64,000 nt of DNA from Lachnoclostridium sp. UBA5890. Lineage in GTDB: Bacteria > Bacillota > Clostridia > Lachnospirales > Lachnospiraceae. A program made the translations under genes and the position numbers. Numbering within the stretch: position 1 is the stretch's first letter; each line of letters opens with the position of its first letter. The DNA lies in the NCBI GenBank assembly GCA_002431395.1, contig DJEU01000038.1:1-64000 (forward strand), read 5' to 3'. The notes under the pieces were generated by a model that saw nothing but the letters and a program-made list of their open reading frames with translations, was not told the DNA's origin and did no database searches. Shown here in pieces: positions 1-8,789 of the stretch.

Positions 1-563
1 GACAGGATCCGGATATTATCATGATCGGAGAGATTCGTGATCAGGAGACTGCGGAGATTGCGGTAAAGGCATCCATCACCGGACATCTGGTGGTAAGTAC
101 CTTACATACGAACAGTTCGGCCAATACCATTACCCGTCTGGCAGATATGGGCGTGGAAAATTATCTGATTGCAGATTCTGTGGTCGGAGTGATCGCCCAG
201 CGACTGGTGCGCCGTGTCTGTCCGGCTTGTGGGATTGTCCGGGAAGCAACCGCGGAAGAAAAAAAGACACTCGGTATCCGAAATACCGCCCAGCGGATCA
301 ACGTACGCACGCCGGGACATAAAGAATGTGTCCGCTGCGGAGGAACCGGGTATTATGGAAGAATCGGTATTTATGAGATTATGCCGATCACGGCGGATCT
401 GCGACAGGCGATCAACCGGGGGGAAAATGCGGACGTGCTCGAGGAGATCGCACTAAAGCATGGAATGAAAACACTCCGTATGAGTGCAATCGAATATGCA
501 CTCCGCGGAATTACCACCGTCGAGGAAGTGCGGCGTGTGGCATACGATGAAGATGATGATTAA
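1..563 (+). CDS. pilB: PilB/GspE-type pilus assembly ATPase, C-terminal part (5' cut by window edge)
   Basis: The reading frame is open to the first base, so only the C-terminal ~187 residues are present. They carry the Walker B region ([12 protein letters not shown]), the His-box segment ([14 protein letters not shown]) and a zinc-binding pair CPAC...[12 protein letters not shown], which marks PilB/GspE assembly ATPases and is normally absent from PilT. The protein would power pilin polymerisation at the cytoplasmic face of the membrane. It ends 32 bases before a second ATPase gene whose matching part is about 89% identical in protein over the first ~72 shared residues but differs at many synonymous sites. 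Base style (about nine GATC in 563 bases, CGA arginine codons) resembles the right end of the window more than the genes just downstream. Confidence 0.9.
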   Translation, partial: QDPDIIMIGEIRDQETAEIAVKASITGHLVVSTLHTNSSANTITRLADMGVENYLIADSVVGVIAQRLVRRVCPACGIVREATAEEKKTLGIRNTAQRINVRTPGHKECVRCGGTGYYGRIGIYEIMPITADLRQAINRGENADVLEEIALKHGMKTLRMSAIEYALRGITTVEEVRRVAYDEDDD

Positions 564-595
564 ATAAAAATAGAGAAGGGAAGGCAGTAAAACAG

Positions 596-1717
596 ATGGA
601 ATTGTCAATGTATACGCTTCTTTCGATAGCAAAAGCGCATCATGCGTCTGACTTACATATTACCGTTGGGGTACGGCCAAAATGCCGGATAAGCGGAACG
701 CTTTATGAGATGGATGGGTTTGAAAAACTGACACCGGCGATGACAAAAGAACTGGTCGAATCCATGTTTGGCGAAAAACAGAAAAAAACCATGGAAGCCA
801 CAGGAGAAGTGGACTTTGCCTATACGGATACCCGTGTAGGACGTTTTCGTGTCAATGCATTTCACCAGAGAGGTTCCTATGCGGCAGTACTGCGTATTGT
901 GGCAAGTGATATCCCGACGCCGGAGGCACTGGGGATACCGGAAGCCGTCCTTGGACTGACGAAGAAAAAGCGTGGACTGGTTCTCGTGACAGGACCGACC
1001 GGAAGTGGTAAATCTACAACTTTGTATACAGCTTTAAGCGCCCTGAATAAAGAACAGGTAAATATCGTAACGGTTGAAGATCCGGTAGAAGCCGATATTG
1101 AGGGAATCAACCAGATTCAGGTAAATAATAAAGTAGAACTGACTTTTGCGTCAGCACTGAGATCAATCCTCCGTCAGGACCCGGATATCATCATGATCGG
1201 TGAAATCCGTGACCAGGAGACTGCATCCATTGCCGTACAGGCATCTATCACCGGTCACTTGGTTGTAAGCACTCTGCATACCAACTCATCAGCAAGTACC
1301 ATTACCCGTCTGGCAGATATGGGTATCGAGCCTTATCTGATTGCAGACTCCACGGTTGGCGTTATTGCACAGCGTTTGGTACGCCGTTTGTGCCCTGCCT
1401 GCAAGAAAGCAAAACTTGCCAATGAAGAGGAAAAAGAAATCATGGGTCTGAAAGAGGATCAGGATTATGAAATCTATGAGCCCTGCGGCTGTTTCCAGTG
1501 TGACAACATGGGATATAAAGGCCGTATCGGTGTATATGAAATCATGGAAATGTCCCCGGCTCTCCGGCACGTCATCAGTAAAAACGGTGATGCAGAGGAA
1601 ATTAAGGACATCGCAATTAAGGAAGGTATGAATACCCTGCGTATGAGTGCTACCAAACTGGTACTGGACGGTATTACTTCCGTCAGTGAAATGATGAAGG
1701 TTTCATTCGATTCCTAA
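596..1717 (+). CDS. Secretion/pilus ATPase with PilT-like N-terminus and PilB-like C-terminus (hybrid)
   Basis: A 373-residue ATPase. Residues 1 to ~140 look like PilT: SDLHIT near the start, [11 protein letters not shown], and [18 protein letters not shown] as Walker A. From the residues just after Walker A it looks like PilB/Gsp[44 protein letters not shown], and a CPAC...CGCFQC zinc motif that PilT lacks. The length is PilT-like; PilB proteins are usually 500 residues or more. ATG at 596 follows GGGAAGG at a rather long spacing; ATG 608 is possible. pilC follows 26 bases later. It may be a genuine hybrid motor, or the product of recombination or misassembly at the conserved P-loop near position 1000-1025. 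Whether it drives extension or retraction cannot be told. Confidence 0.85.
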   Translation: MELSMYTLLSIAKAHHASDLHITVGVRPKCRISGTLYEMDGFEKLTPAMTKELVESMFGEKQKKTMEATGEVDFAYTDTRVGRFRVNAFHQRGSYAAVLRIVASDIPTPEALGIPEAVLGLTKKKRGLVLVTGPTGSGKSTTLYTALSALNKEQVNIVTVEDPVEADIEGINQIQVNNKVELTFASALRSILRQDPDIIMIGEIRDQETASIAVQASITGHLVVSTLHTNSSASTITRLADMGIEPYLIADSTVGVIAQRLVRRLCPACKKAKLANEEEKEIMGLKEDQDYEIYEPCGCFQCDNMGYKGRIGVYEIMEMSPALRHVISKNGDAEEIKDIAIKEGMNTLRMSATKLVLDGITSVSEMMKVSFDS

Positions 1718-1743
1718 TAGAGAGGGGCATACAAGGAGGATAC

Positions 1744-2958
1744 ATGGCAGCTTATGGTTACGAAGCGCTGAACAGCGCAGGAAAAGAAATTAAGGGCAGT
1801 GTGGAAGCAGATAATATAGAAGCTGCAAGACAGGCCTTGAAAAAACAGGGCATACAGGTTATCAGCATTAAACCACAGTCAGCTCTTACAAAGGATATCA
1901 ATATTAAAGTGGGCGGTTATCCGAAGCCCCGAGACATGAGTGTTTTCTGCAGACAGTTCGTCAGCATGACAAAGGCAGGTGTTACCATTTCCGAAGCCCT
2001 GAAGATGCTTTGCGAACAGACGGAAAATGACAGACTGCGGGAAGCAGCCGAAGGCGTCAGAGTCAGCGTGGAAAAGGGTGAAACGTTAGCAAGTTCTCTG
2101 GCTATGTACCCTAAAATATTCCCGCCTTTAATGGTACATATGGTAGAAGCCGGTGAGGCATCCGGCAGCTTGGATGTAGCACTGGAACGTATGGCTACCC
2201 AGTTTGAAAAATCGGCAAAAACAACTGCAATGGTAAAAAAAGCTATGATTTATCCTGTTGCGGTATGTATCGTGGCATTAGCGGTAGTTATCGTTATGCT
2301 GGTAGTAGTTATTCCTAACTACTCCACCATGTTTGACAGCCTGGGAACGGATTTGCCGGCACTGACCAAAGCGGTTCAGGCAGCCAGCAACTTTATTATA
2401 CAAAAGTGGTTTATTCTGGTTCCGGCTATCATAGCTATTGTAGTGTTGGTAAAGATGTTTGCAGAGACTGACACCGGTATTCATTTCTTCGACAAGATTA
2501 AACTTTCCATACCGGCGTTTAAGAATCTGGAAATCAAGACAGCATCCGCACAGATGGCACGTACCTTAAGTACCCTGTTAGCAGCGGGTGTACCGCTGGT
2601 AGATGCAGTGGAAATTGTCAGCAATGTTATGTCCAATGTGTACTTCAAAGAAGCGTTGCAGGATTGCAAGAATGAAATCATTATCGGTCAGCCCCTGTCA
2701 AGACCTTTGGAACAGAGCGGATTGTTCCCTCCCATGGTATACCATATGACCCGTATCGGTGAAGAAACCGGTGCTACCGAGGAAATGCTGGCAAAACAGG
2801 CTGACTATTACGAAGAAGAAGTAGAAGCAGCGGTAGCATCCCTCATGGCAGCCATGGAGCCGGTTATCATTATCGTACTGGCAGCTATCGTATTGGTACT
2901 GGTTGGTGCATGTCTGATGCCTATGATGACCATGTACGAGACATTGAACAATATGTAA
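1744..2958 (+). CDS. pilC: Type IV pilus inner-membrane platform protein PilC (GspF family)
   Basis: A 404-residue protein with two GspF (T2SSF) domains. The first, around residues 65-190, includes the FCRQFVSMTKAGVTISEAL type motif; the second, around 265-390, repeats it as MARTLSTLLAAGVPLVDAVE. Hydrophobic segments lie near residues 170-195, 220-240 and 370-395. PilC is the membrane platform that couples the cytoplasmic ATPase to pilin subunits. The start ATG follows AAGGAGG at good spacing. It lies directly downstream of the hybrid ATPase and 102 bases before the major pilin gene, the usual pilB-pilC-pilA arrangement. Length is normal for the family. Confidence 0.96.
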   Translation: MAAYGYEALNSAGKEIKGSVEADNIEAARQALKKQGIQVISIKPQSALTKDINIKVGGYPKPRDMSVFCRQFVSMTKAGVTISEALKMLCEQTENDRLREAAEGVRVSVEKGETLASSLAMYPKIFPPLMVHMVEAGEASGSLDVALERMATQFEKSAKTTAMVKKAMIYPVAVCIVALAVVIVMLVVVIPNYSTMFDSLGTDLPALTKAVQAASNFIIQKWFILVPAIIAIVVLVKMFAETDTGIHFFDKIKLSIPAFKNLEIKTASAQMARTLSTLLAAGVPLVDAVEIVSNVMSNVYFKEALQDCKNEIIIGQPLSRPLEQSGLFPPMVYHMTRIGEETGATEEMLAKQADYYEEEVEAAVASLMAAMEPVIIIVLAAIVLVLVGACLMPMMTMYETLNNM

Positions 2959-2959
2959 T

Positions 2960-2990
2960 TTTTACAGATGTAAAATTTACAGGGGTAAAA
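2960..2990. promoter_or_regulatory. Two tandem near-palindromes between pilC and pilA
   Basis: Immediately after the pilC stop codon there are two back-to-back 15-base units, TTTACAGATGTAAAA (2961-2975) and TTTACAGGGGTAAAA (2976-2990), identical at 13 of 15 positions. With the preceding T the first is a palindrome, TTTTACA-GA-TGTAAAA; the second is TTTAC-AGGG-GTAAA. This could be a pair of operator sites controlling pilA, or small RNA hairpins that protect or process the message between pilC and the abundant pilin. There is no T-tract, so it is not a typical terminator. The sequence is seen directly; the role is inferred. Confidence 0.5.
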
Positions 2991-3060
2991 CAGAATTAAA
3001 AATGGAGTAGGGACCATTTTTAAGATAAATTATTTCTTATAAGAAAGAAGGAGAACAAAT

Positions 3061-3462
3061 ATGAAAAAGGACAATAAAGGTTTTTCACTCGTTGAATTGA
3101 TTATCGTTATTGCTATCATGGCTGTATTAGTCGGCGTATTAGCACCTCAGTACTTAAAGTACGTTAACAACTCCAAGGTATCCACCGATATCAGCAACGC
3201 CCAGGAAATCGCAACTGCAGTCAATGTGGCATTTGCAGATGACCAGTATTCTGCACAGGCAGCATCCTTAACCGGCTCTAATACTTTTGACGTAACAAGC
3301 ATGCCGGACGGAACTGATTTCCCTGATTCCAAGCTTAACAGTGCTTATCCTTGGCATGTAGAATGTGGTCTGAACGGTGTTACCACAATTACACTGAACA
3401 GCGAAGCTATTTATCCGGATCCCAAGATTTCCGGTGGATACTACACCAATCATCATAAGTAA
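3061..3462 (+). CDS. pilA: Major type IV pilin (PilA-like prepilin)
   Basis: A 133-residue prepilin with a short basic leader, MKKDNKG, followed by FSLVELIIVIAIMAVL. Prepilin peptidase would cut after the Gly and methylate Phe1; Glu5 of the mature protein is present. The hydrophobic N-terminal helix is followed by a small globular domain (about 90 residues) without a C-terminal cysteine pair. The compact size, strong AGAAGGAG site and place directly after pilC suggest that this is the main filament subunit. A minor prepilin at 8790 shares the first 14 residues. The 5' flank carries tandem palindromes at 2960-2990. Confidence 0.93.
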   Translation: MKKDNKGFSLVELIIVIAIMAVLVGVLAPQYLKYVNNSKVSTDISNAQEIATAVNVAFADDQYSAQAASLTGSNTFDVTSMPDGTDFPDSKLNSAYPWHVECGLNGVTTITLNSEAIYPDPKISGGYYTNHHK

Positions 3463-3490
3463 ATCTTACTAATCGGAAAGGCACAATCCT

Positions 3491-4270
3491 ATGAATGACA
3501 TCCCTACAATGTTGCAGATAAGCATGTATATCCTCATATTCCTGTATGGAATCGTAATCGGTAGCTTCTTAAATGTGGTTATCATACGGGTTCCCAGAAA
3601 GGAAAGTATCGTGAAGGTACGCTCCCACTGTGAGAATTGTGGATATCAACTGAAATGGTTTGACCTAATCCCTATTTTCAGTTATCTGGTATTAGGAGGC
3701 AAGTGCCGGAAATGTAAGACCAAGATATCCGCTCAGCACCTCGTTTTAGAGGTGCTGAACGGTATCCTTTATGTATTCACCTTTTTTATGGCAGGCTTTT
3801 CCTTAAAGACAGTTTTGCTTTGCCTGCTCTTCAGTGCGTTATTGGCGCTGAGTTTGATTGATTTTAAAACCTATGAAATTCCGGTGGGATTTCAATATGT
3901 GATTTTGGCGTTGGCAGTATGCCGGACGATACTTGACAGAGCTGACTGGCCGGAGCATGTAATCGGCTTCTTTGCGGTCAGTGTAGTTCTGTATCTGATT
4001 TATATAATCAGTAAAGGAGCCGCTATCGGAGGCGGCGATGTAAAACTGATGGCAGTCTGCGGACTGTTTGTCGGTTGGAAATTAATTATTTTTGCTTTTT
4101 TACTGGGGTGTATTGTGGGCTCCGTTGTCCATATTATACGCATGAAGCTTTCCGGAGAAAGCCATGTTCTTGCCATGGGACCGTATTTGTCAATCGGTGT
4201 TTTTGTAGCGGCGTTATGGGGGAATCAGATCCTGACATGGTACTTGGGAATATTAGGCATAACATTATAA
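3491..4270 (+). CDS. pilD: Prepilin leader peptidase / N-methyltransferase (PilD, peptidase A24)
   Basis: A 259-residue membrane protein. The N-terminal part has the conserved GSFLNVVIIRVPR segment and a four-cysteine zinc domain, CENC...CRKC, around residues 40-75. The A24 catalytic aspartates are visible in SLIDFKTYEIP and in GGGDVKLM. About seven hydrophobic segments are present. It removes leader peptides from the five prepilins of this locus and methylates their new N-termini. It starts 29 bases after pilA. Family length and motifs are complete, so function is expected to be intact. Confidence 0.96.
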   Translation: MNDIPTMLQISMYILIFLYGIVIGSFLNVVIIRVPRKESIVKVRSHCENCGYQLKWFDLIPIFSYLVLGGKCRKCKTKISAQHLVLEVLNGILYVFTFFMAGFSLKTVLLCLLFSALLALSLIDFKTYEIPVGFQYVILALAVCRTILDRADWPEHVIGFFAVSVVLYLIYIISKGAAIGGGDVKLMAVCGLFVGWKLIIFAFLLGCIVGSVVHIIRMKLSGESHVLAMGPYLSIGVFVAALWGNQILTWYLGILGITL

Positions 4271-4330
4271 GAATAAAGAAAGTGCTTGTCCGGTGAGGGG
4301 TCATTGGGAGAGCGACAGAAAGGATATTTT

Positions 4331-6025
4331 ATGGCTAAAATACTTGGTATTGAAGTTGGCAATTCCTTCACAAGAATCTGTGAACTGGATTATAAGACCA
4401 AAAACCCGAAACTTTATAAGTATATTACAATTCCTACTCCCAATGGAGTAATCAATGATGGATTTTTGCAGGAGAATGTAGAGTTTTCTTTGGCAATCAA
4501 GAAGGCTCTCAGTGATAATAAGATAACAACCAAGCAGGTAATTTTTACCGTTTCTTCTAACAAAATTGTTACAAGAGAGGTTATGATTCCTGCTGTTAAG
4601 ACAAATCAGGTAGGCACCTATATCCGTGCAAATGCAACGGACTATTTCCCTATTGATTTGGCATTATATGAATTGGCACACATTGTACTGGGTACCGTAA
4701 AAACAGAAGGAGAGGCAGATAAACTCCGTGTTATGGTTATTGCAGCCAGCAAGGAACTGATTGCGGGATATACGGCACTGGCAGCTTCCTGCGGACTAAA
4801 GGTACAGCATGTGGATTATGCCGGCAACAGTGTATATCAGTTGATGAAAAATGAAACAGAGTCGGATACGGAACTGGTTGTAAAGGTAGAAGAGGACTCT
4901 ACGATTGCATCCGTTATCTGCAACGGAGAGCTGACATTGCAGCGTAACCTGGCGAGTGGTATCGACAGAGCGGTTAATATGATGGTACAGTCGCCGGAAT
5001 ATCCGGAAAACACCTACGAAGCAGCGTTCCAGACCATGTGCCGGAGAGCATGCGTCAAGGTGGTTTTAAATGAGCGCACCCGTATGATTGAGCCGGAAAG
5101 CAACGCCGGTGAAAGCGAAGCGGTTACGGAAGCCAGAAAACGTATCACGGATACCTTTGCACAGCTTATCAGCAATGTTGCCCGTGTGATTGAATTACAT
5201 AATACAAAGAACAGAAACAATCCCATTACCAAGATTACCATGGTAGGCCTCGGTGCGGACATTATCGGTCTTAATAAGCTGTTTACCAATGAGCTCGGTA
5301 TTCAGACACAGGTTATTAAAAATCTGGGAAGTGTTTCTTATTTCCATTCCGTAGATCAGGAAAGCATTGCCAAGTATGTGGCAAGTATCGGGGCAACCCT
5401 GGAACCGGTAAATCTTTTGGGAGACGGAACCAAGGCTAAGATAAAGACAACCGTTGATTACGGAAAGCTTGCTGTACTGATAGGTGTCTTGGCGGTAGCG
5501 GCAATCGGAGGCATGTGTGCGCTGGCAATTCCGCCTTATCTGGAAGAACAGCAGAACGAAACGGAATTAAACCAGCTTATTGCAACTTATGAGGAAGCGG
5601 AGAAGCTGTATAATTCCTATAATGGCTTAAAGGCTTTGGATGAACAGGTTGCGATGCAGTATCGCATCACAGAGCATCCCAATAACGGACTGATAGCCTT
5701 TTTAAGTGAAATGGAAAGCAAACTGCCTTCTGATTCTTACTTGCAGGAATTCCTTTCCGATGATAAGGCAGCAACCATGAAGGTGAGAGCTTCCAGCTAT
5801 GAAGAGGCTGCGAAGATTGTGAGTATTTTCCGTGATTTCGAATCGGTACAGACGGTTGTGGCGGCTTCGTTTACGGAAAATTATACGGAACCTACGGATG
5901 ATAAGGAAGCACAGTATTATGTAGAGGTTGAGATAGTATGTTATTACTATACACTTGACAATGCAGAACAGCCAGCAGAGGCTGCTCAGCCTGCAGCACA
6001 GGAGGAAACAAGCAATGAAGAATAA
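4331..6025 (+). CDS. pilM: PilM-PilN fusion: actin-like pilus assembly protein with membrane-anchored C-terminal domain
   Basis: The start at 4331 (MAKILGIEVGNSFTRICEL) is preferred because AAAGGA lies 7-8 bases upstream; the frame stays open further 5' without a ribosome site. Residues 1 to ~370 form a PilM-type actin-like ATPase domain (GIEVGNS, SSNKIVTREV, MVGLGADIIGLN). A single membrane helix follows near 385-405, then a periplasmic-type coiled coil and small alpha/beta domain that resembles PilN. In most bacteria PilM and PilN are separate proteins that bind through a PilN N-terminal peptide; here they are one 564-residue chain. A short A/E/Q-rich tail ends the protein. It overlaps the next gene by 11 bases. 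Confidence 0.85.
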   Translation: MAKILGIEVGNSFTRICELDYKTKNPKLYKYITIPTPNGVINDGFLQENVEFSLAIKKALSDNKITTKQVIFTVSSNKIVTREVMIPAVKTNQVGTYIRANATDYFPIDLALYELAHIVLGTVKTEGEADKLRVMVIAASKELIAGYTALAASCGLKVQHVDYAGNSVYQLMKNETESDTELVVKVEEDSTIASVICNGELTLQRNLASGIDRAVNMMVQSPEYPENTYEAAFQTMCRRACVKVVLNERTRMIEPESNAGESEAVTEARKRITDTFAQLISNVARVIELHNTKNRNNPITKITMVGLGADIIGLNKLFTNELGIQTQVIKNLGSVSYFHSVDQESIAKYVASIGATLEPVNLLGDGTKAKIKTTVDYGKLAVLIGVLAVAAIGGMCALAIPPYLEEQQNETELNQLIATYEEAEKLYNSYNGLKALDEQVAMQYRITEHPNNGLIAFLSEMESKLPSDSYLQEFLSDDKAATMKVRASSYEEAAKIVSIFRDFESVQTVVAASFTENYTEPTDDKEAQYYVEVEIVCYYYTLDNAEQPAEAAQPAAQEETSNEE

Positions 6026-6800
6026 AGAAAAATCCACTATGATGGCAGTTCTGCTGCTGAGCGTTTTACTTATCATTGTCGTGTATATGTTTGTTTACAA
6101 ATCATATGCGGATAAAACAAGCAAATTACAGGCATCCAATGGCACTTTACAGGCAAGGGTAAATGAACTGAAGGTGTATTACGATGACAAAGAAACCTAT
6201 GAAAAAGGCATTGAACTGTTTAAGACGGACATTGCAGACAAATTAGGCGTGTTCCCCGGAGATGCCAGAGAAGAAGATGCTCTGGACCTGGCAATTACAC
6301 CCTGGAAAAACGGTGTACTGGTAGATTACCAGCAGATTGCGATTGGAGATGCGGAAGAAGTAGATACTATAGATGCCGCAACCGTGCAGGCTGCCGCCAT
6401 CGAAGAATATCAGAATGCAATTACCTTTAATAAAAGAGTAGCGACATATACAAATTACACCACATATGAAAATTTAAAGGATATTGTAAAGTTATTTAAT
6501 GATAAGGGCGAACGTTTGGTTATCAGTACCGTTTCTTATCAGAGGGATGAAGACAGCGGCGTCCTGAACGGCAATATCGAAGCTACCTTTTACTATGTAA
6601 CGGGAATTAATGCTCCTTATACAAGACCGGAATTTACGGATTTCCCTGCAGGTCTTACCAATTTGTTTGCAATATCTGCACCTGCCAAGGACAGTAACGG
6701 TGTTACGTTCATTAATAACGGTCAGGTAATTGATATGGGGGCAGGAACTACGGAAAATGCAGTGACGGATGATGCCGGAACAGCAACAGAAAATGAGTAA
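6015..6800 (+). CDS. PilO-like inner-membrane pilus alignment protein
   Basis: The ATG at 6015 follows GGAGG (within the previous gene) and gives MKNKEKSTMMAVLLLSVLL, a short basic start followed by one membrane helix (~residues 8-28). A coiled-coil region (KLQASNGTLQARVNELKVYY) and a small extracytoplasmic domain follow, ending in a T/N/A/E-rich tail. This layout and the position right after PilM-PilN fit PilO, which pairs with PilN to align the machine. Sequence similarity to PilO is not strong by eye, so the name rests on architecture and context. Length is 261 residues, somewhat above typical PilO. Confidence 0.7.
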   Translation: MKNKEKSTMMAVLLLSVLLIIVVYMFVYKSYADKTSKLQASNGTLQARVNELKVYYDDKETYEKGIELFKTDIADKLGVFPGDAREEDALDLAITPWKNGVLVDYQQIAIGDAEEVDTIDAATVQAAAIEEYQNAITFNKRVATYTNYTTYENLKDIVKLFNDKGERLVISTVSYQRDEDSGVLNGNIEATFYYVTGINAPYTRPEFTDFPAGLTNLFAISAPAKDSNGVTFINNGQVIDMGAGTTENAVTDDAGTATENE

Positions 6801-6813
6801 GGAATGACGACTT

Positions 6814-8076
6814 ATGGCAGAGATGAAAAAAAAGCAGAAGCAAAAAGTGAATAACAAAGGTATGTCACTGGTAGAAATACTGGTTGCAATTGCAATTTTA
6901 ACTGTGGTTTCCATGGGGCTTTTGCAGGCTTTTGTCTCTGCCGTGAGCTACAATAAGCAGGCAAAGGATAAACAGAGAGGCATCAACCTGGCACAGACGA
7001 TTATGGAAAGCTACAAAGCATATACGTTGGAAGATATATGCCGGCAGTTCAATAATGTAGATCCGTTTGTTATTTATAAAGGTACACACGGAAATTACTC
7101 GGAAGCCGGGGGAAGCGTGGATGCATACGGAGTCTTCACACCGTCTGTAACAAATGAATATGCATTCCGAATGGAAGATGTGCAGTATGACGGAAAGCTG
7201 TTTGATGTGGATATTACCATGCAGCCCAATACGGTTGCAACATCTACGGAAGAAGTAGCCAAGGTACCTAAATTCAATGCTTACAATGATGCTATTTTTG
7301 CACAGCCGGCAGATGAATATAAATATGTATATCAGGACGCAATCGACCAGTTGAAACTGGCAGATATGAAAACAGAACTGTTGCCGACAGTGGATACACT
7401 GGATAAAACCAAGATAACGATTGACAGCAGGCAGATATCGGTATTTATTATGAATGTTTCCGGCGTGGATCAGGTTTTGGTTCAGGTTACTTATAAGTAT
7501 AGTTTCCATGATTACGAGTTTATTAAGAGTGATGATTCACGCGACTCCTTAAATTCCGATCATACGGTTATAGTGGATCAGTCGGATGATGCAAACGCAT
7601 ATGGGGTGTATAACAATTCTGTTACGAGAACAACCGGTGCAAAGTTAGACAATATCTTTCTGTATTACTATCCGGCATATGACAATGAGCTTTTAGGTGC
7701 TAAATGTGAGGAAGACAGCATTGTTATCCTTAACAATTCCGGGGTGCAGAGAAATGTTTATCTGGTAAAACAGGTAAGACCCGGACTTTCCGATGTTGGA
7801 CTTTTTAACAGCGAGGCGACGTACAAACCTAAAGTATACCTGCAGGGTTCAAACGGTATTAATCTTTATCACAATTTGAGAAAAAAACTCAGTGGCGCAG
7901 GCGTGGCATTGAACAGCATTACGTATCGGGCAACAGGTTCTGCAAAGGACAATTTATACGAGGACTGGTTTGACAGAGAAAATAAAATATTGGTCTATAA
8001 TGTACAGGTGACTGTTACAGATAAACAAAAGGGTACTGTGGAAGTCGTTCTGGATGGTTCCATAAATGACAGATAA
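6814..8076 (+). CDS. Large minor prepilin (PilV/GspI-like N-terminus)
   Basis: A 420-residue protein with a basic leader ending in NNKG, then MSLVEILVAIAILTVVSMGLLQAF, a class III signal with Glu5. Cleavage is expected after Gly16. The pattern LLQAF...SYNKQAK...NLAQTIMESYK resembles PilV/GspI-type minor pilins. The large remaining domain is polar, beta-rich by appearance and unassigned; PilV-type proteins are usually 120-200 residues, so this one is more than twice the normal size. It follows the PilO-like gene by 13 bases and probably sits at or near the pilus tip, perhaps with an adhesive role (inference). Confidence 0.82.
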   Translation: MAEMKKKQKQKVNNKGMSLVEILVAIAILTVVSMGLLQAFVSAVSYNKQAKDKQRGINLAQTIMESYKAYTLEDICRQFNNVDPFVIYKGTHGNYSEAGGSVDAYGVFTPSVTNEYAFRMEDVQYDGKLFDVDITMQPNTVATSTEEVAKVPKFNAYNDAIFAQPADEYKYVYQDAIDQLKLADMKTELLPTVDTLDKTKITIDSRQISVFIMNVSGVDQVLVQVTYKYSFHDYEFIKSDDSRDSLNSDHTVIVDQSDDANAYGVYNNSVTRTTGAKLDNIFLYYYPAYDNELLGAKCEEDSIVILNNSGVQRNVYLVKQVRPGLSDVGLFNSEATYKPKVYLQGSNGINLYHNLRKKLSGAGVALNSITYRATGSAKDNLYEDWFDRENKILVYNVQVTVTDKQKGTVEVVLDGSINDR

Positions 8077-8093
8077 TAGCAGGGGACGGTAAA

Positions 8094-8780
8094 ATGAAAA
8101 ATTCAAAAAAATATAGAAAATTGAATAACCAGGGTGTTGCTCTTGTTACAGTCATTGTTATTATTTCCTTTATCAGTGTTTTGGCAACGGTCGTCCTTTA
8201 TACGTCAGGTATAAATTTCGCGATGAAAACAACGGATATCAAGACGAAAGTGAACTTTTACGATACGGAAACCGCTATGGAGCAGCTAAAGGCTTATTTT
8301 ACCGGGGAAGCATCCAAAGCATTTGAAACGGCATATACAGAAACACTCACCAATTATGGCAACTGGGGAAACGGTGTTGGAAGAGAAAGCCATTATAAAG
8401 CCACTTTTTTTGCCACCTTACAGGCAAACTTAACACAGGAACTGGCAGATTCCGGGTGTGCGGATATGACGGATTTCTTAAATACGAAGGTAGATCCCAA
8501 GTATGCGGGAATGATTTCTTTTTCACCGGACGGAACCGGGACATACGATACATCAACGATTGGTGAAGGGTACGTATTGTTCAAAGGTGTGCAGATTGTT
8601 TATACGGAGAATGGATATACTACCAAAATAACAACGGATTTTCTGATTAATTTACCGGAGCAGAACTGGGCGGCAGAGTATTCGGAAAAGAATTCCGCAC
8701 CCGCACATGCAGAAGATATTCTGGATTTGGATTTGAAGATGACGGATTTTGTAAAATACTATAATTGGTCAAAACAATAA
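8094..8780 (+). CDS. PilX/GspK-like minor pilin lacking Glu5
   Basis: A 228-residue protein with leader MKNSKKYRKLNNQG followed by VALVTVIVIISFISVLATVVL. The processed N-terminus would be Val1-Ala-Leu-Val-Thr5, so the usual Glu5 is replaced by Thr. Loss of Glu5 is typical of GspK/PilX-like subunits thought to cap the filament tip. The following segment (FYDTETAMEQLKAYF) fits the PilX N-terminal domain pattern in which an acid-rich helix follows the membrane helix. The gene lies between two other prepilin genes with short gaps, in one operon. Confidence 0.78.
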   Translation: MKNSKKYRKLNNQGVALVTVIVIISFISVLATVVLYTSGINFAMKTTDIKTKVNFYDTETAMEQLKAYFTGEASKAFETAYTETLTNYGNWGNGVGRESHYKATFFATLQANLTQELADSGCADMTDFLNTKVDPKYAGMISFSPDGTGTYDTSTIGEGYVLFKGVQIVYTENGYTTKITTDFLINLPEQNWAAEYSEKNSAPAHAEDILDLDLKMTDFVKYYNWSKQ

Positions 8781-8789
8781 GGAGGGCTT

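Noticed and set aside
4286..4330. Longer start for the PilM-PilN fusion
   Set aside because: No ribosome site for it, whereas AAAGGA precedes ATG 4331 and the family N-terminus begins there.
6898..7509. 203-codon minus-strand open frame opposite a minor pilin gene
   Set aside because: Composition is that of an antisense shadow; no start signal and the plus-strand prepilin is clear.
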